A stretch of 64,000 bases of DNA from an uncultured Clostridium sp. (GCA_934755305.1 CAKVLD010000004.1:62001-126000), one strand, 5' to 3'. Shown: positions 8,744 to 19,033, counted from the stretch's first letter. Numbers and translations: made by a program. Notes: generated by a model not told the origin, from the sequence alone.

Positions 8744-9673
8744 ATGGTTGCAACAAAAAAAGGACGACAAACTGTAAAGGCTTTACCTTACTTAATAGTA
8801 AGTTTAGTATATATATTGATATTTACAGTATTACCAATAATATATACAGTATGGATTTCATTTACCAATAAAACTATATATATGAGTGATGGTGAAAGCT
8901 CATTTGTTGGATTTTCAAATTTTATTGATGTAGTTAATGGACCATTTAAAGAGGTATTTTTACCAGTATTTGCATGGACAGTGATTTTTGCATTATTATC
9001 CACCGGTGGATGTTTTTTAATAGGTTTAATAATGGCTCTATTGTTAAATAATCCTAATATGAAAGAAAAAGGATTATATAAAGCAATTTTAGTATTACCT
9101 TGGGCATTACCAGCAACAGTTGCAATTCTTTCATGGCAAGGTTTATTTAATGGAACTTATGGAGCAATTAATAATGCACTTATGAATTTACATTTAATAA
9201 GTAATCCTATACCATGGCTTACAGATCCATTTTGGGCTAAAGTTGCAATAGTAATTGCAAGTTTATGGTTAGGTTTCCCATATATGATGAATGTTTGTAT
9301 GGGTGGTTTATCAGCTATACCAGAAACTTATTATGAGGCAGCAGATGTTGATGGAGCTAGTAAATGGACTAAGTTTGTAAAGATAACTTTACCATCATTA
9401 GCTAGAACAGCATATCCATTATTAATAACATCATTTGCATTTAATTTTAATAACTTTGGATCTGCTTATTTAATTACAACTGGTGGTCCGGCTAGATTAG
9501 ATACTCAATTTGCAGGATATACAGATATATTAGCATCTGTTAACTATAATTTATCAACTAAGTTTGGTAGATTAGATATAGCATCAACTTTAAGTATTAT
9601 AATATTTATAATTTTAGCTACTATATCATATTTTCAAATGAGAGCATCAGGCCAATTTAAGGAGGTAAATTAA
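8744..9673 (+). CDS. malF: Maltodextrin ABC transporter permease MalF
   Basis: Membrane permease of the carbohydrate uptake 1 family, with six predicted membrane spans in 309 residues. The cytoplasmic EAA loop that docks on the ATPase is clear: YYEAADVDGASKWTKFVKI followed by TLP. It lacks the long periplasmic P2 loop of enteric MalF, as is normal in Firmicutes. It is followed after one base by malG. Confidence 0.93.
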   Translation: MVATKKGRQTVKALPYLIVSLVYILIFTVLPIIYTVWISFTNKTIYMSDGESSFVGFSNFIDVVNGPFKEVFLPVFAWTVIFALLSTGGCFLIGLIMALLLNNPNMKEKGLYKAILVLPWALPATVAILSWQGLFNGTYGAINNALMNLHLISNPIPWLTDPFWAKVAIVIASLWLGFPYMMNVCMGGLSAIPETYYEAADVDGASKWTKFVKITLPSLARTAYPLLITSFAFNFNNFGSAYLITTGGPARLDTQFAGYTDILASVNYNLSTKFGRLDIASTLSIIIFIILATISYFQMRASGQFKEVN

Positions 9674-9674
9674 T

Positions 9675-10565
9675 ATGGAGATAAGAGCTAATATGGTTAA
9701 TGACGTATCTGATGTTAAATTAAAGTATAAGAAGAAGATATCTAGCTCAGAGAGAAGAAATCTTTGGATGTCAAGAATTGTATTATGGTTTATGATGATA
9801 TTGGTTTTATTTCCAATAATTGCAGTCACAGGAGCTTCTTTAAGTAAGGGAAGTTCGTTTACTCAATCATCTTTACTTCCTAAAGAAATAACATTTGATA
9901 ATTATAAGAATGTTATTACTAATACTAATTTCTTAATTTGGATGAAAAATTCGTTAATTGTATGTATTGCATCAGCAGTTGTTCAATTATCAATAGTAAT
10001 ACCAGCAGCATTTGCATTTTCGAAACTTAAGTTTATGTTTAGAAGCAAAGGTCTTATGGCATTATTAATACTTCAAATGTTCCCAACAGCAATGGCATTA
10101 CCAGCAATATTAAGAATAGCATATAATCATAATGGTATGGATAACTTATTAGTGGTAATACTTTTAATGTGTACAGGCATTGCGTATAACATTTGGTTAA
10201 TGAAAGGATATATGGATGGTATACCATCGGACTTAATGGAAGCAGCTTATGTTGATGGGGCTACAACTTTCCAAGTATTCATTAAAATTATTTTCCCATT
10301 AATAAAGAATATGATGATTGTAATCTTCTTGTTCTCATTTATTAATGCATATAGTGAATTTATGATAAGTTCAGCTCTATTAAAGGATAGCGCAGCACAA
10401 ACTTTAGCAGTTGGTATGCAATCATTCATCAATGAGAAATTCTCATCTAACTGGACTCAATATTCAGCAGCAGCAATTATGGCTTCACTTCCAGTAGTTA
10501 TATTATTTATGTCATTCCAGAAATTTATAGCAGGTGGTTTAACTGCAGGAGCTGTAAAAGGCTAA
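9675..10565 (+). CDS. malG: Maltodextrin ABC transporter permease MalG
   Basis: Second permease subunit, 296 residues with six predicted membrane spans. The EAA loop reads LMEAAYVDGATTFQVFIKI, and the MalG-type ending SFQKFIAGGLTAGAVKG is present. The Shine-Dalgarno AAGGAGGT lies inside the malF end, indicating coupling. A hairpin after the gene separates it from the regulator. Confidence 0.93.
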   Translation: MEIRANMVNDVSDVKLKYKKKISSSERRNLWMSRIVLWFMMILVLFPIIAVTGASLSKGSSFTQSSLLPKEITFDNYKNVITNTNFLIWMKNSLIVCIASAVVQLSIVIPAAFAFSKLKFMFRSKGLMALLILQMFPTAMALPAILRIAYNHNGMDNLLVVILLMCTGIAYNIWLMKGYMDGIPSDLMEAAYVDGATTFQVFIKIIFPLIKNMMIVIFLFSFINAYSEFMISSALLKDSAAQTLAVGMQSFINEKFSSNWTQYSAAAIMASLPVVILFMSFQKFIAGGLTAGAVKG

Positions 10566-10600
10566 AAATCTTCTCAATAACTTATAAGTAATTGAATAAA

Positions 10601-10638
10601 TATAATAATTCCTATCCTTTTGAATAGGAATTATTATA
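10601..10638 (+). terminator. Probable terminator after malG
   Basis: TATAATAATTCCTAT pairs with ATAGGAATTATTATA (15 pairs) around an eight-base loop. The stem is AT-rich and the T tract after it is poor, so its efficiency is uncertain. Confidence 0.6.
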
Positions 10639-10652
10639 TAATATTATTTGGG

Positions 10653-10664
10653 ACCGTTACCGGA
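10653..10664 (+). promoter_or_regulatory. LacI-family operator-like site 3 (regulator leader)
   Basis: ACCGTTACCGGA, core CGTTACCG, 30 bases before the start codon of the LacI-type gene. This suggests autoregulation. Confidence 0.55.
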
Positions 10665-10693
10665 TTAAGTTAGTTTAAGTGAGGAGAAAATCA

Positions 10694-11707
10694 ATGAATA
10701 TAAAGGATATAGCCAGGCTATCTGGTGTTGGAGTAAGTACAGTATCTAGAGTTCTAAATAATCATCCTGATGTAAAAGAGAGTACAAGAGAAAAGGTATT
10801 AGAAATAATAAAGGAAAGTAATTATATTCCTAATAATAGTGCAAGAATATTAAAGAAAAATAATACTAATAATATTGGTGTTTTGGTAAAAGGTGTGTTT
10901 AATCCTTTCTTTTCTGAAATGGTTAATGTTATAGGTAAGATATTGGCGGATTCTGGCTATACTATGGTTTTGCAACAAAATGATTTTTCGTTTGATGATG
11001 ATTTTGATACATTACAAGCTTTTATTAAAGAAAAAAGATTACAAGGTGTAATTTGTCTTGGAGTTAACTTTGATACAGTTAGTAAAGAATGCATAGATCT
11101 ACTTGAAGTACCTGTAGTACTAACATCAGCAAATTTTGATTTAAATAAGGTTGGCTATTCTTCAGTAGGAATTGATAATGTTAAATCAGCCTATATGGCA
11201 ACAAAATATTTAATTGAATTAGGTCATAGAAATATTGTTGTTATGATTGGTGAAAAAAATGATATTGGAATAAGTTGGACTAGGTTGAAAGGATATCAAA
11301 AAGCACTTAAAGAAAATGATATAACTTTTAATACGAATAATATGCTAATAGGAGACTATAGCTCTGAAAAAGCATACGAAGTTATGAAAGAATTTTTGAA
11401 AACTAATAAAGATATTACAGCTGTATTTTCTATATCTGATATTATGGCAATAGGCATAGCTAAAGCTATTACTGAAGAAGGTTTAGTAATAGGAAAAGAT
11501 ATATCGTTAGTTGGATTTGATGGATTGGATATAAGTAAATTTTATAGTCCTGGAATAACAACTGTAAAACAGCCTAAGAAGTTGATGGCAGAAAAAAGTA
11601 CAGAGCTGTTAATAAATTTGCTAAAGAAAAAAGTAGATAATACTCATATTGTTTTGGATACAGAATTAATAGAAAGAGAGTCTTGTGGAAAAATAGAAGG
11701 GAGATAA
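10694..11707 (+). CDS. malR: LacI-family transcriptional regulator of maltodextrin genes
   Basis: DNA-binding repressor with an N-terminal LacI helix-turn-helix (IKDIARLSGVGVSTVSRVLN, residues 3-22) followed by a periplasmic-binding-like sensor domain (NIGVLVKGVFNPFFSEM to VGFDGLDISKFYSPGITTVKQP). The ATG at 10694, seven bases after GAGGAG, is chosen over an in-frame GTG at 10679 that overlaps it; 337 residues result. It lies between malEFG and the GH31 gene, with matching operator-like sites before malE and before itself. The name malR rests on context, not on a known orthologue. Confidence 0.88.
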   Translation: MNIKDIARLSGVGVSTVSRVLNNHPDVKESTREKVLEIIKESNYIPNNSARILKKNNTNNIGVLVKGVFNPFFSEMVNVIGKILADSGYTMVLQQNDFSFDDDFDTLQAFIKEKRLQGVICLGVNFDTVSKECIDLLEVPVVLTSANFDLNKVGYSSVGIDNVKSAYMATKYLIELGHRNIVVMIGEKNDIGISWTRLKGYQKALKENDITFNTNNMLIGDYSSEKAYEVMKEFLKTNKDITAVFSISDIMAIGIAKAITEEGLVIGKDISLVGFDGLDISKFYSPGITTVKQPKKLMAEKSTELLINLLKKKVDNTHIVLDTELIERESCGKIEGR

Positions 11708-11708
11708 G

Positions 11709-13844
11709 ATGATAAAGGCATCAACTATTAATAAAAATATAAAAAAATATATTTTTGGTAATCCAATAGATACAGATTCAGTAATTATACATAGTAAAAG
11801 TACTGAAAGTATCAATGAAAAGAATATAAAGTATATGACTTTAAGTAAAGATAACATACTAGAGTACACATTATTTAAAGATGATATAGTTTATGGATTA
11901 GGTGAAAATGTTAGAGGACTTAATAAAAGAGGATGGATATATGAGAGTTTTTGTTCAGATGAATTTTCTCATACTCCTGATAAAAGAAGTTTATATGGTG
12001 CTCATAATTTCATAATAATCTATGGAAGAGAGATGTTTGGATTATTTATCGATTCCCCATCTAAAGTTACTTTTGATATTGGTTATACTAATAAAAATGA
12101 ATTAAAGATTATAAATGAAAATATTAATTTTAATTTGTTTATTATTGAAGGAAAGACATTAAATGAAATAGTAAAGTCATTTAGAACTTTAGTTGGAGAG
12201 AGTTATATTCCTCCTAAATGGGCATTTGGATATGGTCAAAGTAGATGGGGATATTCAACTGAAAAAGATGTTAGACAAGTAATTGAATCTTATAAAGATA
12301 ATGATATTCCTTTAGAAATGCTTTATTTGGATATAGATTATATGGAAAGATTTAAGGATTTTACAATAGATAAAGAATCTTTTCCTCTTTTTAATGAATT
12401 GGTAGAGTATTGTAAAGATGAGAATGTAAGGCTTATACCAATAATAGATGCAGGAATTAAGTTAGAGGATGGATATGATCTTTATGAAGAAGGTATAAAA
12501 AATAATTATTTCTGTGTAGATAAGAATGGAGAAGTATTTACAGCAGCAGTTTGGCCAGGAAAAGTCCATTTACCTGATTTTATGCAGCCAAAAGTAAGAG
12601 AATGGTTTGGCAGTAAGTATAAAGTATTAACTGATAGAGGGATAGAAGGATTTTGGAATGATATGAATGAACCAGCTTTATTTTACTCAGAAGATGGATT
12701 GAATAAAGCTTATGAAAAAGCAGAAGAATTAAAGAATAAGAATATTGGAATATATGAATATTTTGATCTTAAGGATTCATTTGCCAATATGTCAAATTCA
12801 ATAGATGACTATAAGAATATGCATCAGAATGTTAATGGAGAGTTTGTAAGTCATTATGATATTCATAATTTATATGGATTTAATATGACTAGAGCAGCTT
12901 ATGAAGGGTTAGAAAAAATTGATTCAAATAAGAGGTTTTTGTTATTTTCAAGAGCGTCAATTATAGGAGCTCATAGGTTTGGAGGAATATGGACAGGAGA
13001 TAGTGCTTCATGGTGGGAGCATATAGAGATGACTGTTCATATGTTACCTAATTTAAATATGTGTGGTTTTTTATTTATAGGTTCTGACACAGGAGGTTTT
13101 TCATATAACACAACTAATGATTTATTAATTAGATGGAATCAGTTAAGTCTTTTTACTCCGTTATATAGAAATCATTCAGCTTTAGGAACTAGAAATCAAG
13201 AAGGCTATGCATTTGATGAGGAAACTACATCAATTATAAGAAATATAATTAAATTTAGATATTCGTTAATACCTTATTTATATAGCGAATTCATGAAAGC
13301 TGTTAAAGGTAATGATATGTATTTTAAACCTTTAACTTTTGAATATGAAGATGAATTATCTAAAGGTATTGAAGATCAATTAATATTAGGTGAATCTTTA
13401 ATGATAGCACCTGTTTATAAACAAAATGCTAAGGGAAGGTATGTATACTTACCTGAGGATATGTTACTTTGTAAGGTAGATAAAAAAGGACAGTTAAGTT
13501 TTGAACCTTGTACAAAAGGACATAATTTTTTTGAATATCATCTGGAAAAAATTATATTATATGTTAGAAAGAACAAGATGTTGCCTTTGATAAGCAATAA
13601 TAATAAAGAATTAAATATTATAGCGTTTATTGAAAACAAAGTTGAATATTATCTTTACGATGACGATGGAGTTACTAAGGATTATGGAAATTACAGAGAT
13701 TATAGTATGAAAATTATAATTGAGAAAGTAAAGGATAACTATGAAGTTCATATAGAAAAAGGTAATAAGTGTGTAGTAAAACAGCTTAATGTGAAGGTTA
13801 TAGATGTAAGAGGACAGGAAAAAAATATAGTAAAGATATTGTAG
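11709..13844 (+). CDS. Alpha-glucosidase, glycoside hydrolase family 31
   Basis: Releases glucose from the non-reducing ends of maltooligosaccharides or related alpha-glucosides. The catalytic nucleophile is Asp318 in GFWNDMNEP; the acid/base is probably Asp431 in WTGDSASWWEH. The N-terminal beta-sandwich motif VYGLGENVRGLNKRG and the later FLFIGSDTGGFSYN also fit GH31. There is no signal peptide, so it acts in the cytoplasm on imported sugar. It starts one base after the malR stop, with its Shine-Dalgarno inside malR. At 711 residues it is a normal, compact GH31. Confidence 0.93.
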   Translation: MIKASTINKNIKKYIFGNPIDTDSVIIHSKSTESINEKNIKYMTLSKDNILEYTLFKDDIVYGLGENVRGLNKRGWIYESFCSDEFSHTPDKRSLYGAHNFIIIYGREMFGLFIDSPSKVTFDIGYTNKNELKIINENINFNLFIIEGKTLNEIVKSFRTLVGESYIPPKWAFGYGQSRWGYSTEKDVRQVIESYKDNDIPLEMLYLDIDYMERFKDFTIDKESFPLFNELVEYCKDENVRLIPIIDAGIKLEDGYDLYEEGIKNNYFCVDKNGEVFTAAVWPGKVHLPDFMQPKVREWFGSKYKVLTDRGIEGFWNDMNEPALFYSEDGLNKAYEKAEELKNKNIGIYEYFDLKDSFANMSNSIDDYKNMHQNVNGEFVSHYDIHNLYGFNMTRAAYEGLEKIDSNKRFLLFSRASIIGAHRFGGIWTGDSASWWEHIEMTVHMLPNLNMCGFLFIGSDTGGFSYNTTNDLLIRWNQLSLFTPLYRNHSALGTRNQEGYAFDEETTSIIRNIIKFRYSLIPYLYSEFMKAVKGNDMYFKPLTFEYEDELSKGIEDQLILGESLMIAPVYKQNAKGRYVYLPEDMLLCKVDKKGQLSFEPCTKGHNFFEYHLEKIILYVRKNKMLPLISNNNKELNIIAFIENKVEYYLYDDDGVTKDYGNYRDYSMKIIIEKVKDNYEVHIEKGNKCVVKQLNVKVIDVRGQEKNIVKIL

Positions 13845-13861
13845 AATGGGGGGTTCAATAG

Positions 13862-15367
13862 ATGAGTAGAGGTGCAGGTGTATTAATGCATATTGCTTCA
13901 CTTCCAGGGAAATTTGGAATAGGTTCTTTTGGCAATGAAGCATATGAATTTGCGGATTTTATTAAAAAAGCAGGATTAAAATATTGGCAGATACTGCCAC
14001 TTGGACATACTGGATATGGCGATTCACCATATCAATGTTTCTCAGCTTTTGCAGGAAATCCATATTTTATAGATTTTGAACAGTTAAAAGATGATGGATT
14101 ATTAGAAGAAAAGGATTATGTTAATAAGAACTTTGGTTCTAGAAGAGATTCAATAGATTATGGAAGATTGTTTGAAATAAAATATGAAATTTTAAGAAAA
14201 GCATATGAGAACTATAAAAAAGATCAATCAAAACTAGAAAAAGAATTTAATAAATTTAAAAATGAAAAAGCTTTTTGGCTTGAAGAATATGCTTTATATA
14301 TGTCAGTAAAATATACATTTGACTTAAAGGGTTGGAACAAATGGGATGATGATATAAAGAGAAGAGAGCCAAAAGCTATGGCTAAGTATAAAGAAGAATT
14401 AAAAGATGATATAGAATATTGGTCGTTTATACAATTTTTATTCTATAAACAATGGTATAAGTTAAAAGATTATGTTAATAGTTTAGGAATTAAGTTTATA
14501 GGGGATATACCTATTTATGTAGCAGAAGATAGTGTGGATACATGGAGTGCCCCTAAAAATTATAAAATTGACAAAGAAACTATGAAGCCAATAGTTGTTG
14601 CAGGATGTCCTCCAGATGCTTTTTCAGAGACTGGGCAGTTATGGGGAAATTTAATTTATGATTGGGATTACATGAAAGAAACTAATTATAAATGGTGGGT
14701 TCTTAGAATAAAGGAAAGTTTGGAATTATATGATGTTTTAAGAATTGATCACTTTAGAGGATTTGAATCTTTCTGGGAAATTCCTTATGGAGATAAAACA
14801 GCTATAAATGGTAAGTGGGTAAAAGGACCTGGAATAGATCTTTTCAATACTATAAAGAAAGAATTAGGAGAAGTAGATATTATTGCTGAAGATTTAGGAT
14901 TCTTAACAGATGATGTTAAAGAATTTTTAAAGGAAGCAGGATTTCCAGGCATGAGAATATTACAATTTGGTTTTGATGGAGATCCAGATAATATTTATTT
15001 ACCACATAATTATATTAAAAATTCTATTGCTTATACAGGAACTCATGATAATGACACTTTTGTTGGTTGGTATGAAAAGACAGGAAATAAGCGAGAAACA
15101 AAAAGAGCTAAACAATATTTAGGGCTTAATTCTAAGGAAGGTTGTAACTGGGGATTCATTAGAGGAATACTAGCAAGTAACTCAGATATAGCAATAGTTC
15201 CTTTCCAAGATTTCTTGGCTTTAGGTGCAGAAGCTAGAACAAATATACCATCAACTTTAGGTGGAAATTGGGTATGGAAAGCGAAAAAAGAAGAAATAAA
15301 TAACAATTTAGCAACTAAAATTTATAAATATGTAAAAATGTTTGGAAGGTGTGATATTAATGAATAA
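13862..15367 (+). CDS. malQ: 4-alpha-glucanotransferase (GH77), copy 2
   Basis: A second amylomaltase, 501 residues, clearly paralogous to the 3232-4728 gene over its whole length (GAGVLMHIASLPGKFGIGSFG, GDIPIYVAEDSVD, VLRIDHFRG, IIAEDLGFLT, YTGTHDND). Both copies keep the catalytic aspartate and glutamate. It is inside the malR-GH31-malQ-glgP operon, so it is the copy co-expressed with maltodextrin breakdown. Its last eight bases overlap the start of glgP, which suggests translational coupling. Confidence 0.95.
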   Translation: MSRGAGVLMHIASLPGKFGIGSFGNEAYEFADFIKKAGLKYWQILPLGHTGYGDSPYQCFSAFAGNPYFIDFEQLKDDGLLEEKDYVNKNFGSRRDSIDYGRLFEIKYEILRKAYENYKKDQSKLEKEFNKFKNEKAFWLEEYALYMSVKYTFDLKGWNKWDDDIKRREPKAMAKYKEELKDDIEYWSFIQFLFYKQWYKLKDYVNSLGIKFIGDIPIYVAEDSVDTWSAPKNYKIDKETMKPIVVAGCPPDAFSETGQLWGNLIYDWDYMKETNYKWWVLRIKESLELYDVLRIDHFRGFESFWEIPYGDKTAINGKWVKGPGIDLFNTIKKELGEVDIIAEDLGFLTDDVKEFLKEAGFPGMRILQFGFDGDPDNIYLPHNYIKNSIAYTGTHDNDTFVGWYEKTGNKRETKRAKQYLGLNSKEGCNWGFIRGILASNSDIAIVPFQDFLALGAEARTNIPSTLGGNWVWKAKKEEINNNLATKIYKYVKMFGRCDINE

Positions 15368-17717
15368 ACAAGAAATAAGAGCTGGAATTGAAAGAAATTT
15401 AAAGGTTAAGTATGGAAAAACTTTAGATAAGGCTGTAGATTATGAAATTTTTAATGCTTTATCATTAGTATTATTAGAGAATATAGTAGATGATTGGAAT
15501 GCAACTACAGAGTTATATTCAAATGGTAAAAAAGCTTATTATTTATCAGCAGAATATTTAATGGGTAGAGCACTTGGAAATAACTTAATAAGCATGGGTG
15601 TTTACGATGAAGTTAGAGAAGTTTTAGAAGATTTAAATATTAATATAAACAAGATAGAAGAAATCGAAGATGATGCAGGTCTTGGAAATGGTGGATTAGG
15701 TAGATTATCAGCTTGTTTCATGGATTCAGCAGCTACTATGGAAGTACCTTTAGTAGGATATGGTTTAAGATATAGTAATGGATTATTTAATCAATATATA
15801 GAAGAAGGATTCCAAAAAGAAGATGTTGATTCATGGTTAAGATATGGAGATCCATGGAGTATAAGAAAAGACAGTGAAGCTCAAATAATTCACTTTGAAG
15901 ATATGGATGTAAAAGCTGTACCTTATGATATGCCTATAATAGGATATGGAACTAAGAACATTAACACATTAAGATTATGGAAATGTGAACCATTAAAAGA
16001 CTTCGATTTTGAACTATTTAATAATCAAAATTATGATGAAGCAATTAGTTTAAAGAATAAAGCAGATGATATAACAAGAGTACTATATCCAAATGATTCT
16101 AATAAAGAAGGTAAGATATTAAGATTAAGACAACAATACCTTTTAGTAAGTGCGTCATTAAAGGATATAATAGCTAAACATAAAGAAAAGTTCGGTACCG
16201 TTACCAATTCTATGGAAGAGTTACATGCTGTACAATTAAATGATACTCATCCAACTCTAGCAATTCCTGAATTTATTAGAATATTAGTAGATGAAGAAGG
16301 GGTAGCATTTGATGAAGCGTTAAGAATGGCTAAAAAGATATTTAGTTATACTAACCATACTATCTTAGCAGAAGCTCTAGAAAAATGGGATGTTAATTTA
16401 ATTGATGAATTATTCCCTAGAATATTAGAAGTAATAAAAGATATAGATAAGAGATTTATAAAAGAATTAAAAGATGCTGGATATAATGGTGAAGCTATTA
16501 AAGAATATAAGATAATAGCTAAAGGACAAGTAAGAATGGCAAATTTAGCTATACATGTAGGTTCAGCAGTAAATGGTGTTGCTAAACTTCATACTGATAT
16601 ATTAAAAGAAACAGAACTTAGAAACTGGTATGAATTATATCCAGAAAAATTCCAAAATAAGACTAATGGTATTACACCAAGAAGATGGTTAAGACTTTGT
16701 AATCCAGAATTATCTGCTTTAATTACTGAATTATTAGGAAATGAAGATTGGGTAAGAGATCTTTCACAACTTAAGAAACTTGAAAAGTTTGTTGATGATA
16801 AAGAAGTAGTTAATAGATTCATGAAGATTAAGCATACTAAGAAAGAGCAATTAGCAAAATATATAAAAGAAAATGAAGGAGTAGAGATCGATCCTGATTC
16901 AATATTTGACATTCAAATAAAGAGATTACACGAATATAAGAGACAATTATTAAATGCTTTATACATTTTAGACTTATATTATAGAGTAAAAGATGATAGT
17001 ACTTTAGAAATTCCAAAGGTTACATTCTTATTTGGTGCAAAAGCATTCCCAGGATATAAGAGAGCTAAAGCTATAGTTAAATTTATAAATGAAATAGCTA
17101 ACCTAGTAAATAATGATAAGGAAATTGGTGGAAAGATTAAAGTTGTATTTGTACAAAACTACAGAGTATCTTATGCAGAAAAGTTATGTCCAGCAGCAGA
17201 TATATCAAAACAAATTTCAACAGCTGGTAAAGAAGCATCAGGAACTGGTAATATGAAACTTATGTTAAATGGAGCACCTACATTTGGTACTCTTGATGGA
17301 GCTAATGTAGAAATAGTACATGAAAGTGGAGAAGAGAATAACTTTATCTTTGGATTAAAAGTAGAAGAGATAGAAGAGCTTAGCAAAAACTACAATCCAA
17401 AAGAATACTATAAGAACGATGCAAGTTTAAGAAGAGTATTAGATACTTTAGTTGATGGTACTTTTGATGATGGTGGAACTGGTGATTTTGAAGATTTATT
17501 TGCTTCATTATTAGATGAAGGTGATAGATATTATTTATTAGCTGACTTCCAAAGCTTTAAGGAAACAGAAGATAAGGTATTTGAAGCTTATAAAGATAAA
17601 GATAGATGGGCTAGAATGTGCTTCTTAAATACTTGTAATGCTGGTATTTTTTCAAGTGATAGAACAATATTACAATATGCTGAAGAAATATGGCATGTAA
17701 AGAGAACACAATTATAA
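15360..17717 (+). CDS. glgP: Glycogen/maltodextrin phosphorylase
   Basis: Pyridoxal-phosphate enzyme that releases glucose 1-phosphate from alpha-1,4-glucans. It is 785 residues, and the cofactor lysine is Lys633 in EASGTGNMKLMLNG. GLGNGGLGRLSACFMDS and QLNDTHPTLAIPE are further family motifs. The ATG at 15360, eight bases after GGAAGGTG, is preferred over a TTG at 15342. Last gene of the operon. An intragenic CGGTACCGTTACC at 16193 resembles the upstream operators and uses two ACC codons, which are uncommon here. Confidence 0.96.
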   Translation: MNKQEIRAGIERNLKVKYGKTLDKAVDYEIFNALSLVLLENIVDDWNATTELYSNGKKAYYLSAEYLMGRALGNNLISMGVYDEVREVLEDLNININKIEEIEDDAGLGNGGLGRLSACFMDSAATMEVPLVGYGLRYSNGLFNQYIEEGFQKEDVDSWLRYGDPWSIRKDSEAQIIHFEDMDVKAVPYDMPIIGYGTKNINTLRLWKCEPLKDFDFELFNNQNYDEAISLKNKADDITRVLYPNDSNKEGKILRLRQQYLLVSASLKDIIAKHKEKFGTVTNSMEELHAVQLNDTHPTLAIPEFIRILVDEEGVAFDEALRMAKKIFSYTNHTILAEALEKWDVNLIDELFPRILEVIKDIDKRFIKELKDAGYNGEAIKEYKIIAKGQVRMANLAIHVGSAVNGVAKLHTDILKETELRNWYELYPEKFQNKTNGITPRRWLRLCNPELSALITELLGNEDWVRDLSQLKKLEKFVDDKEVVNRFMKIKHTKKEQLAKYIKENEGVEIDPDSIFDIQIKRLHEYKRQLLNALYILDLYYRVKDDSTLEIPKVTFLFGAKAFPGYKRAKAIVKFINEIANLVNNDKEIGGKIKVVFVQNYRVSYAEKLCPAADISKQISTAGKEASGTGNMKLMLNGAPTFGTLDGANVEIVHESGEENNFIFGLKVEEIEELSKNYNPKEYYKNDASLRRVLDTLVDGTFDDGGTGDFEDLFASLLDEGDRYYLLADFQSFKETEDKVFEAYKDKDRWARMCFLNTCNAGIFSSDRTILQYAEEIWHVKRTQL

Positions 17718-17753
17718 AATAATTTTACAAAGAATCATATAAATAATTAAAAG

Positions 17754-17839
17754 ATTAACATACTTTTATTAAAAACATCATTATTTATTCATAAATCTAA
17801 TGGATATAATGTAGGTTAATAAAGTATGTTAATTTTTTT
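17754..17839 (+). terminator. Long-stem terminator after glgP
   Basis: ATTAACATACTTTTATTAA pairs with TTAATAAAGTATGTTAAT (one bulge) around a loop of nearly 50 bases that can itself partly pair. The stem is followed by TTTTTTTG. Confidence 0.75.
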
Positions 17840-17996
17840 GTGTGAAAAAAATTATAAAAATTTACATCTATTTCAATTAAAAATTACTATTTTTAATTTA
17901 AGAAGAGAGTTATAATAATTAAAGGCTTATAATATAATTTAACATAATAGTTATTAAAGTTATTATAATAAATGATAAGGATATGGTGATTTTATA

Positions 17997-18992
17997 ATGG
18001 AGAGTAGAAAAAGAAAAATAAATGATGAAAGAAAGAAGTTACGTAGAAGAAAAAAACAATTAATAGTAACGTTATCAATCTGTTTAGCTGTATTGGCAGG
18101 GATTTTTGTAGCTACAGTTAAATATGAAAAAGATAATAATAAGACATCAACTGAAGCAGAGGCTAAATCTGAAGGTGATGAAAATATAGATTCAACTAAA
18201 GAAGAGAAAAAAGAAGAACATGATACAAAAAATGCATATGGATATTTAGCATTAGAAGATGATCCGGATGCAGAAGATGCTATGCAAGTAATGGATACAA
18301 CAGAAAGGTTATTAAAAGGACAAGCTAAGTATCCAGTGCGTACTGACGGAAAGAAAGTAGCTTACTTAACATTTGATGATGGTCCATCTACAACTAATAC
18401 ACCTACAGTATTGAATATATTAAAGAAAAATAACATAAAAGCTACATTTTTTGTATTAGGATACAGAGTAGACGAAAATGAAAAATCAAAAGAAATATTA
18501 AGAGAAACTGTAAAAGAAGGACATGCTATAGGAAATCATACTTATAGTCATAATTATGATATTTTATATCCAATATCATCAACAACTGGAAAAAGAACAA
18601 TAAATCCAGAAAACTTTATGGCAGAGATAGATAAAACTAATAAAGCTTTAAAAGGTGTTTTAGGAGATGATTTCAATACAAGAGTTATTAGATTTCCAGG
18701 GGGATATTGGTCTTGGGAAGGAAGAACTCAAATAAAACCTATATTAGAGGGAAGAAAAATTGCTTATATAAACTGGAATACTTTAAATCAAGATGCCGAA
18801 GGTAAACCAAATAAAACAGCAGCAGAACTTATAGAGATAACTAAAAATAATTTGGATAAGATGGGTAAGGATGCTGATAGTGTTGTTTTCTTAATGCATG
18901 ACACTTATGGTAAAGAAGAAACTGCAAAGGCTCTTCAAGGAATAATAGATGTATTCAAAGAAAGAGGTTTTGAGTTTAAATCAATGAAATAG
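17997..18992 (+). CDS. Membrane-anchored polysaccharide deacetylase (NodB domain)
   Basis: Predicted extracellular deacetylase, probably acting on peptidoglycan N-acetyl sugars. After a very basic N-terminus there is one membrane segment (about 21-40), an acidic linker, then the NodB domain from about 118. The motifs are complete: TFDDGP (125-130), HTYSH (181-185, metal ligands), RFPGGYWSW, and LMHDTYGKEET. A basic tail before the membrane span argues for the in-out topology of an anchored enzyme. It is a single gene between hairpins. Confidence 0.88.
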   Translation: MESRKRKINDERKKLRRRKKQLIVTLSICLAVLAGIFVATVKYEKDNNKTSTEAEAKSEGDENIDSTKEEKKEEHDTKNAYGYLALEDDPDAEDAMQVMDTTERLLKGQAKYPVRTDGKKVAYLTFDDGPSTTNTPTVLNILKKNNIKATFFVLGYRVDENEKSKEILRETVKEGHAIGNHTYSHNYDILYPISSTTGKRTINPENFMAEIDKTNKALKGVLGDDFNTRVIRFPGGYWSWEGRTQIKPILEGRKIAYINWNTLNQDAEGKPNKTAAELIEITKNNLDKMGKDADSVVFLMHDTYGKEETAKALQGIIDVFKERGFEFKSMK

Positions 18993-19033
18993 TAATTTAG
19001 ATGTGATAAAATACAAAAAATATAAAATTTTTT

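Noticed and set aside
13611..13943. 110-codon frame on the minus strand
   Set aside because: It is antisense to the GH31 end and malQ start, with no ribosome site and a composition typical of a shadow frame.
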